DNA of 64,000 nucleotides from Theristus sp. LFF4_11 (taxonomy: Eukaryota; Nematoda; Chromadorea; Monhysterida; Xyalidae), in assembly GCA_030248135.1 (NCBI GenBank), contig JASANC010001495.1:1-64000 (forward strand), given 5' to 3'. Numbering within the stretch: the first letter of the stretch is position 1; each line of letters starts with the position of its first letter. A program made the position numbers and the translations under genes. Positions 58,601 through 64,000 of this stretch are shown one piece after another. Below the pieces are notes generated by a model that searched no databases, was not told where the DNA came from, and worked only from the letters and a program-made list of their open reading frames with translations.

Positions 58601-61600
58601 CCTATAATTTAGAGTTCCACTGCAGAGTACGTGCGTTTTCTCCATTGCAGTTTTCATGAGACACCCCGTAACTTTTTTTTATATTCTCTCAGCAGCTCTT
58701 TATTTTGTGGTTTTCGTCGCTCAGGCCATGCGCCGAAGGCCAAACAAAAACGGCGTTCGTGCCTCCGGACGTGCGCACGTGCGTGACGGACAAAATGTTT
58801 GGAGACGCCGGGATCGCAAGGGAAAATTGCACCGGTTTTTATCAATGGCATGTGGAGCGCATTTTGGACCTGCTGCGCATACCATCGTTCGTTGATCATT
58901 ATTGGAAAAAAATTGTGAAAGCAAAGCCGAATTGAGCAAAAAAAAACACAGACGTCGGCAACATGTACGGAACAACATGCATCAACTGCACGTGTGTGCT
59001 ATCAGCCAATCAGCTAGTTGTATATATTAGACAGATGGACTGTACGCACGCGTGGCATGTACAGGGTTTTTCAGTAGTGGGTAGGTATTTGACGCGTTAT
59101 TTCTCGAGTTGCGTTGAACCATATATTCAATGATCTTATTCAATGATCTTACTCAATCAACCATATTCAAAGCACAAGTCTAAGTTGAACTTTCCTGAAC
59201 AACTGTCTAAAATTTTATTGAATATGGTTCAACGCAACTCGAGAAACAACGCGTCAAACACCTACCCACTACTTCTGAAACACCCTGTATTGTTTTCACG
59301 TGTACATACATGTGTGTGTATATGTGTATTATCTTTTCTTTAAGACCTGCGGCTCAATGCGGTTGTGGACGTAAAAGGAAACTAGTTTCAATTTTTATGT
59401 GGTAATTCAGAATAGCCTAAGTGACCCGGCCTTATTTAGGGGACTCGGATCCCTTTGCCAATTTTGAATTCCCGTTTCGTGCATTAGATTGCTTACCCAT
59501 CTATGCGCGCATTGAGACGCGGGACCAAAATGAAAGATATTATTTGTTCAGGTGTTACGATGACAGCAATACCGAGTGCACAGAAAAGAACATGTGGCGC
59601 ACGCAAGACACCGACTGCAGAAACAACGGATTGATAAAGTTGGTCAAGATTATGTTCAATTATTTTGAAAAGGCTGCCGCAGAAAGTGCAAATCATATGA
59701 ATATTGACGCAAATATTGACGTGAAGCTTCATAAGTCACTTGAATGGGTATGAGAGAATGTGAAATCCGAATCCAATGAGACAAAACTCAGCCCACTTGC
59801 ACCGATTCACGCAGGCATGTGTTCAACTGCGGTTCTCTAATTGCGAACTGAAGAGTTGCAAAATTCAATCTTGTTTGATCAGCAACAATCAGGCTGAATT
59901 CCCGTTTAAATTAGAAACATGACCTCTCCACAGATTTGGCCTCAAATACGAGCGTGTGTGCGCAGCGTATTTCAATGAGGAATTCAACGCGCGTTGCGGA
60001 GAACATTTGGGCACCGCCCTCCATGAATGTCTCTCGACTGTTGCTCAAGGCAGCGAAACATACAAACAAATTGTCGACATCGCGACATCTAGACAGAACG
60101 GTTGGTAGTGGGTGGGTGAGCCAATCAACATCATGAAGCAACATGATTACTCAGTGCAGACCAAAGCTCCCTTCAAAAAAATAGTGCTGATTTTTGATTT
60201 AAATACAAACCTCAGTTTTGAATAATAAGTTTCAAACGCGACGCGAAATTTTCATTTTGTAGAAGTTTTTTTTACATTACATACTTTCACCATATGTGCA
60301 CCAAACATCTGTCAAACAAAACCAGTACTTTACCAGGTTCTCTGGGCCGACTGATCCCATGGACACCGCCAAAGTCGAAAGAAACAACAAAGACGTCCGA
60401 AGCGACGGCGGCACTGGCTGGTTGGCTGTGTGTTTTTTATTCAGGTGCACAAAACTTTCAAAATTTTCTATCCTGCATCATGATCATCAGTCTCGGAGTG
60501 CCGTGCTATTATCGAGGGTGAAGAAATGCAGGCTTGCATCGACGGACATTACACGCTGTATGCGAACACGATGGCGAACACGTTAGTGGCACGAAAAACG
60601 AATTATGTTGATAAAGTGCTGTTCACTTATACTATCGCCTATATCGACTACAATCTAACTCTATATCCAACTAGCTGATTGGTTGGCAATCACGTGATAT
60701 GCATGCGTTCTGTCGCAGGCATTGCTGTGCAGAGGCGGTGTTTGGTTTGCACAGAATGCTGCATCACGATCACCAACCACTCAACTAATTCAGTTAGACG
60801 GAAGAGACGTCGTAAAGTGTTTATAACATCATGACATGCGCACACATGCCCTGAAAATTACATGCAGTTACATGTACAGGGTGTCCCAAAAAAAACATAA
60901 CAAAAGTAAATGGCTCGTGCGGCCGACTGGTTGCACGTGAAGCCGTGAAATTTGAAACACTTTTAGAAAAAAGGAACACATTTTGTGTGTCCAAATTTTA
61001 TCCCGAAATTCCACTTTTTCAATAACATTTCAGCAGAAATACGTAAAAGCTCAAAAATCACCTAAATTCAGTTTTTTGACTCAAGATAAACATCATTGTC
61101 GTCATCGAGAATCTCATCTGGCAGTGGCACAAGCTCATCGTCAGCTTCAACTTTACTGATGTCATCATGTTCATGCTCACGGTCGTTCAGTTTCATGTTT
61201 CTCGGCTGCTCAATGTGTTTTCCATTGTTCTCAATGAACGACGACATTCGATGTTTGAAACTGATGATCACTTTCTGGTGCAGCGCCCGATCATCGATGA
61301 TTTTTTTCTCACACCGCTGCAGTGGTGGGCGCCGAAAATATCCCGCATTATCCGTCAGATGCCCCCAAACGCAGAAGTCAAAGGCTTCATGTCCGGACTC
61401 CTCTCGGGCCATTCAATTCTGCCCATGCGGCCGATCCAGCGGTCATCGAACGACGCCGACAGCCACTCGCGCACTTGTTTCAATTTTCCTCTTGACTTAT
61501 GGGTTTGGGGCACCTGAAGGAAATTGTGTACCGTTCGGCGCCCAACATTTTCGACAATTTGAAAACCAAAATTCGCAGTGGTGTGCAAAAAATCAACGAT

Positions 61601-63986
61601 GATCGGGCGCTGCACCAGAATTGCTCATCAATTTCGAACATCGAATGTCGGCAATCATTGAGAACAATGAAAAAGACAAAAAGACATTGGGCTGCTGAAA
61701 AAAGTGAAACTAAAGGGTCGAGAGGGAAAATCTGATGAGATCAGTGAAGACGAAGCTAAAGATGAACTTGCGCCACTGTCATATGTGAATCTCGATGACG
61801 ACAACGTTGATTATTCTGAGTCAAATGCTGAAGTTAGGTGATTTTTAAGTTTTTACGCATTTCTGCTTGAGTATTATTGAAAAAATAGAATTTCGGGATA
61901 AAATTTGGACACACAAAATGTGTTCCTTTTTTCTAAAAGTGTTTCAAATTTCACGGCTTCACGTGCAACCAGTCGGCCGCACGAGCCATTTACTTTTGTT
62001 ATGTTTTTTTTGGGACACCCTGTACTTCGGTAAATTTGATCCGTGCCCTGGTAGACTGGTTTCTGTTTCTGGGAATCGTTTAGGAGTGCAGCACAATTTC
62101 TTGTTGAGCACTACTGGTAGCAGCTTAGCGAATTTTCTTGATCTGCCGCTGACAGCTCAACATTATTATTAGCTAATCTGATATGTCATACGTGTGCGTG
62201 AATGTTCGTTTGTGATGACGTTGCGATAGTGTTGTAATCGAAGGGAGACAGTCTTCAAGACAAGGACTTTACCGTTTTTGCGTTCTCTTTGCAGCAACTG
62301 CAGCAAGCCAGTCGACTTGATTGATGAGTCCAACGTCACTTGTCTGATGGAGCAAATCGATGCATGGACAGAGGCTGAGTGCACATCGCGGCTGCGACCG
62401 TACATAAAACGGGACATTGTGTCGGTGTACACGAACCCGAAGTTCTACTGTTCGGAAGTCTACAAGAAGCTCCACGCAGAGGACACATATTTGGATGAAG
62501 CGTCAAACAGAAAATGTCAAATCGCCAACAAAGCGTTTGTTTGGCTTTCGCTTTGTTTCGTCTTATCATTGTTCTGAAGCGCAAACGAACGCGCGGGCGC
62601 GTTTCCCTCACAGTATGGCCGAATAAATAAGGCAGTCCAAGGCGAGATTAGTCGCAGACTAGGAGTTGCCTTTCTCAAGAATGCCAAGTGTGATTTGCCA
62701 ATCGTGTTGCGTGCAAATGGACAAAGATCGCACAGATTAGCACGAATAACAAATTATTTTGAGAACACGTCAAATTTGACATACAATTTGGTTTCTGAAC
62801 GTCTTTTTTTTCGTTCATTCAAATTTCGCGTGCTCCTTGAACCCTGAAAAATCTGCCATTTTTAATCGGCCTTGGGGTATGGGACTTTTCCGTCCGACCG
62901 ACCAGTGCCGTGCGCGCTGTTGTCATTCGGAGACACGAACGTCGGGAAAAAAAACATCGAACTGTCTTTTTTTCATTTCAGAATAGGAGCGCGTCGACTT
63001 CGCCGCGACGGTTTTTGCGGATATGACCACTACGAGTGTAAAAAAGCGCTGAGAACTGCGGCAGACGGATGCAACGCGACATTGAACGCGAAATTGGCAC
63101 TGTTTCTGGACTATGGGATAGAACTAATGGTAAACGTCTATATACCACTTCATCCCCTCCAAACGTTTGATCTCAACAGGGAAATCGCAGCCCAACCGTT
63201 CGCCCTTTTTTGTAACAAGTACAAGTGCGCAAAAGTTGCAAAGGCAACTCCCTTTGGAAGTTTTTATTCAACAAATGCAAGAATATTTACAAAATTTTAC
63301 AGTCATATTTCTATTATATCCTTTGATTTGAATAACCCTTTGAAAAATTTTCCGCTCAAACAGTTTAACCGAAGTGTCTTGTAGGTGCCAGCTCCGAAGA
63401 GAGCATTTGTGTTTTTGATGCGAGTGTCGATACCGTGTATGTTCCACGACTTCTCAGACGAACAAAAAGCCTGCTGGACAGACCATCTGAAGCCGCCAGT
63501 TGAGGCGTGTTTTGGCGAGAAACTGTAAGTAAGGCACCAGTGCTCTCGTAGATGTACTGTAGATGCAGATGCAGATTTAGATGCACCTGGTTGAAACAGA
63601 TGCACAAACGCGTGCAAAGAAATTTATGAAGCTCGCAAAGTTTGTTCTTGCGGGCTGCACACCGGTTTGAGGGCTGCACACATATCGGTACCCTACACCG
63701 TCGCACGGGTATGAAGTGCACACACGAACATCTAAGTCTGCGTCTGCATTATTTTTCTGTGCACGTGTGTATTAGTTTCCCACCCACATCTCAGAAGCTG
63801 TTAATTTTGGTGTTTTGCGCTCAGGCCATGCGCCGAAGGCCAAACAAAAACGGCGTTCGTGCCTCCGGACGTGCGCATGTGCGTGACGGACGAAATGTTT
63901 GGAGACGCCGGGATCGCAGCGGAAAATTGCACCGATGGTTATCGGGACAATCTGGAACGCATTCTGGACGTGCTGAGCATACCATC
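55658..63986 (+). CDS. Multidomain DUF19-like protein (II-I-II-I...), incomplete at both ends
   Basis: Exons: 55658-55748, 56690-56929, 57058-57202, 58355-58494, 58725-58886, 59552-59638, 59934-60100, 60491-60581, 62295-62534, 62982-63129, 63385-63524, 63825-63986, continuing past the right edge. Every junction is in phase (2, 2, 0, 2, 2, 2, 1 and repeat), with no stop. Domains: type II (55658 to within 58355-58494), type I (to 60100), type II (60491 to within 63385-63524), type I (on). Typical strings: SECRAFIESEDIQSC, NVTCLKEQVDTWKDDNC, QCHEALKTASNEC, QKACWTDHLKPPVEACF, PCAEGQTKTAFVPPDV, CYDDSNTEC, RCGEHLGTALHEC. Cysteine count and spacing suggest an extracellular protein of DUF19-like modules. 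Paired exons of the two repeats have equal lengths (91, 240, 140, 162 bp). No signal peptide is identified; the upstream ATG exon at 54789 does not fit in phase. Confidence 0.78.
56256..56494. mobile_element. MITE, CAGTATGGCC ends (copy 2)
   Basis: CAGTATGGCCGAATAAATGA to AATCGGCCATACCG, flanked by TA. In the first intron of the multidomain gene as defined here. Confidence 0.88.
57361..58224. mobile_element. CCGTAAAG-family element, long copy carrying a nested MITE
   Basis: The left end is degenerate (GAAGTCTTGCATATAAAG) and the right end is TATGCTAGACTTTGCGG. The interior 57480-57620 matches, in reverse, the long copy at 39290-40465. It is split at TTATA by the element at 57730-58190. Confidence 0.8.
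57730..58190. mobile_element. CCGTATTACC-family MITE nested in the element above
   Basis: CCGTATTACCCCCAATAAAC to GGGGGTAATACGG, with TA on both sides. It interrupts GGTCTTATAAGTGAGAG of the host element. Confidence 0.92.
58505..58626. mobile_element. Partial MITE, CAGTCGAACTC family
   Basis: Right half only: GTGCAAACCAAACTCCGCCG, TGCACAGAAAGCGTGCATCA and the end CTATAATTTAGAGTTCCACTG. In the intron after exon 58355-58494. Confidence 0.65.
59062..59287. mobile_element. Short mariner-type MITE with arms of about 75 bp
   Basis: CAGGGTTTTTCAGTAGTGGG at the left mirrors CCCACTACTTCTGAAACACCCTG at the right, with TA on both sides. Arms include CGAGTTGCGTTGAACCATAT and its reverse complement. 226 bp, no coding potential. 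Confidence 0.9.
59343..59542. repeat. R1 interspersed repeat (copy 6)
   Basis: Contains GACTCGGATCCCTTTGCCAA, TTTTGAATTCCCGTTTCGTG and ATGCGCGCATTGAGACGCG. It ends about ten bases before the acceptor of exon 59552-59638. Confidence 0.7.
60653..60795. mobile_element. CAGTCGAACTC-family relative, diverged
   Basis: Interior pair TGCATGCGTTCTGTCGCAGG and GGTTTGCACAGAATGCTGCATC with CAGCTGATT-like flanks; the ends are diverged. Located in the long intron before exon 62295-62534. Confidence 0.5.
60877..62022. mobile_element. Palindromic mariner-like element with two inverted transposase 3' halves
   Basis: CAGGGTGTCCCAAAAAAAAC at the left and TTTTTTTTGGGACACCCTG at the right, TA on both sides (60875-60876, 62023-62024). 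Arms of about 135 bp are near-perfect inverted repeats (GGCTCGTGCGGCCGACTGG and its complement). Each arm is followed inward by the 3' end of a transposase reading toward that arm, so the element is an inverted duplication of one end. Confidence 0.9.
61068..61842. pseudogene. Two opposed mariner transposase C-terminal fragments
   Basis: Minus strand (61486 down to about 61068): WIGRMGRIEWPERSPDMKPL, then in another frame WGHLTDNAGYFRRPP, FKHRMSSFIENNG and an acidic tail ending NDVYLES. Plus strand (about 61490-61842): GHLKEIVYRSAPNIFDNLKT, DDRALHQN, FRHRMS-like sequence after frameshifts, and the tail DDDNVDYSES. The motif IEWP.RSPD.xPLD..LWGHLK is typical of mariner-type transposases. The DDE N-terminal part is absent from both, and both are frameshifted. 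Confidence 0.8.
62611..62876. mobile_element. MITE, CAGTATGGCC ends (copy 3)
   Basis: CAGTATGGCCGAATAAATAA at the left; the interior GTCGCAGACTAGGAGTTGCC and the end TTTTAATCGGCC match copies at 42367 and 56256. In the intron between exons 62295-62534 and 62982-63129. Confidence 0.82.
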
Positions 63987-64000
63987 GTTCGTTGGTTTTT

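Overview
The window is animal nuclear DNA. The genes are split by many spliceosomal introns (GT-AG with matching phases), the families are metazoan, and the spaces between exons are full of short inverted-repeat transposons. The genes point to a protostome. A nematode is the most likely source, because the right third is an array of extracellular domains with 12 regularly placed cysteines that resembles DUF19 (T20D4.11-like), a family known from Caenorhabditis elegans. This placement is an inference.

Left part (1-32,308): a complete sorting nexin SNX3 gene (+) lies tail to tail with a complete LSD1/KDM1A histone demethylase gene (-). I could rebuild the demethylase as 17 exons with consistent phases over 29 kb (764 residues). 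One 22-kb intron of this gene holds, on the opposite strand, a complete Toll receptor gene (six coding exons, 1,225 residues). About 15 kb before the Toll gene has no recognisable gene and almost no repeats, and is the natural place for its control elements.

Middle part (32.3-36 kb and 36.6-41.1 kb): repeat-rich DNA. It holds two elements with exact 8-bp target duplications (hAT-like), nested TA-flanked MITEs, a mariner-like element reduced to the two ends of its transposase, minisatellites arranged as long inverted repeats, TTAGG-like tracts and a decayed tRNA-Lys-like sequence.

Right part (36.1-64 kb): a tandem array of cysteine-rich secreted proteins, all on the + strand. There are two subclasses of one domain, called here I and II. 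They alternate strictly: II (36.1-43.5 kb), I (44.4-47.0), II (47.9-50.9), I (51.6-53.8), then one long gene II-I-II-I (55.7 kb to beyond the right edge). Single-domain genes and a read-through multidomain gene of the same family therefore sit side by side. Exon lengths and phases repeat almost to the base. In the long gene the last exon of a II domain and the first exon of the next I domain are one exon, where the single-domain II genes have a stop codon. This array is the least described part of the window. Its function cannot be read from the sequence.
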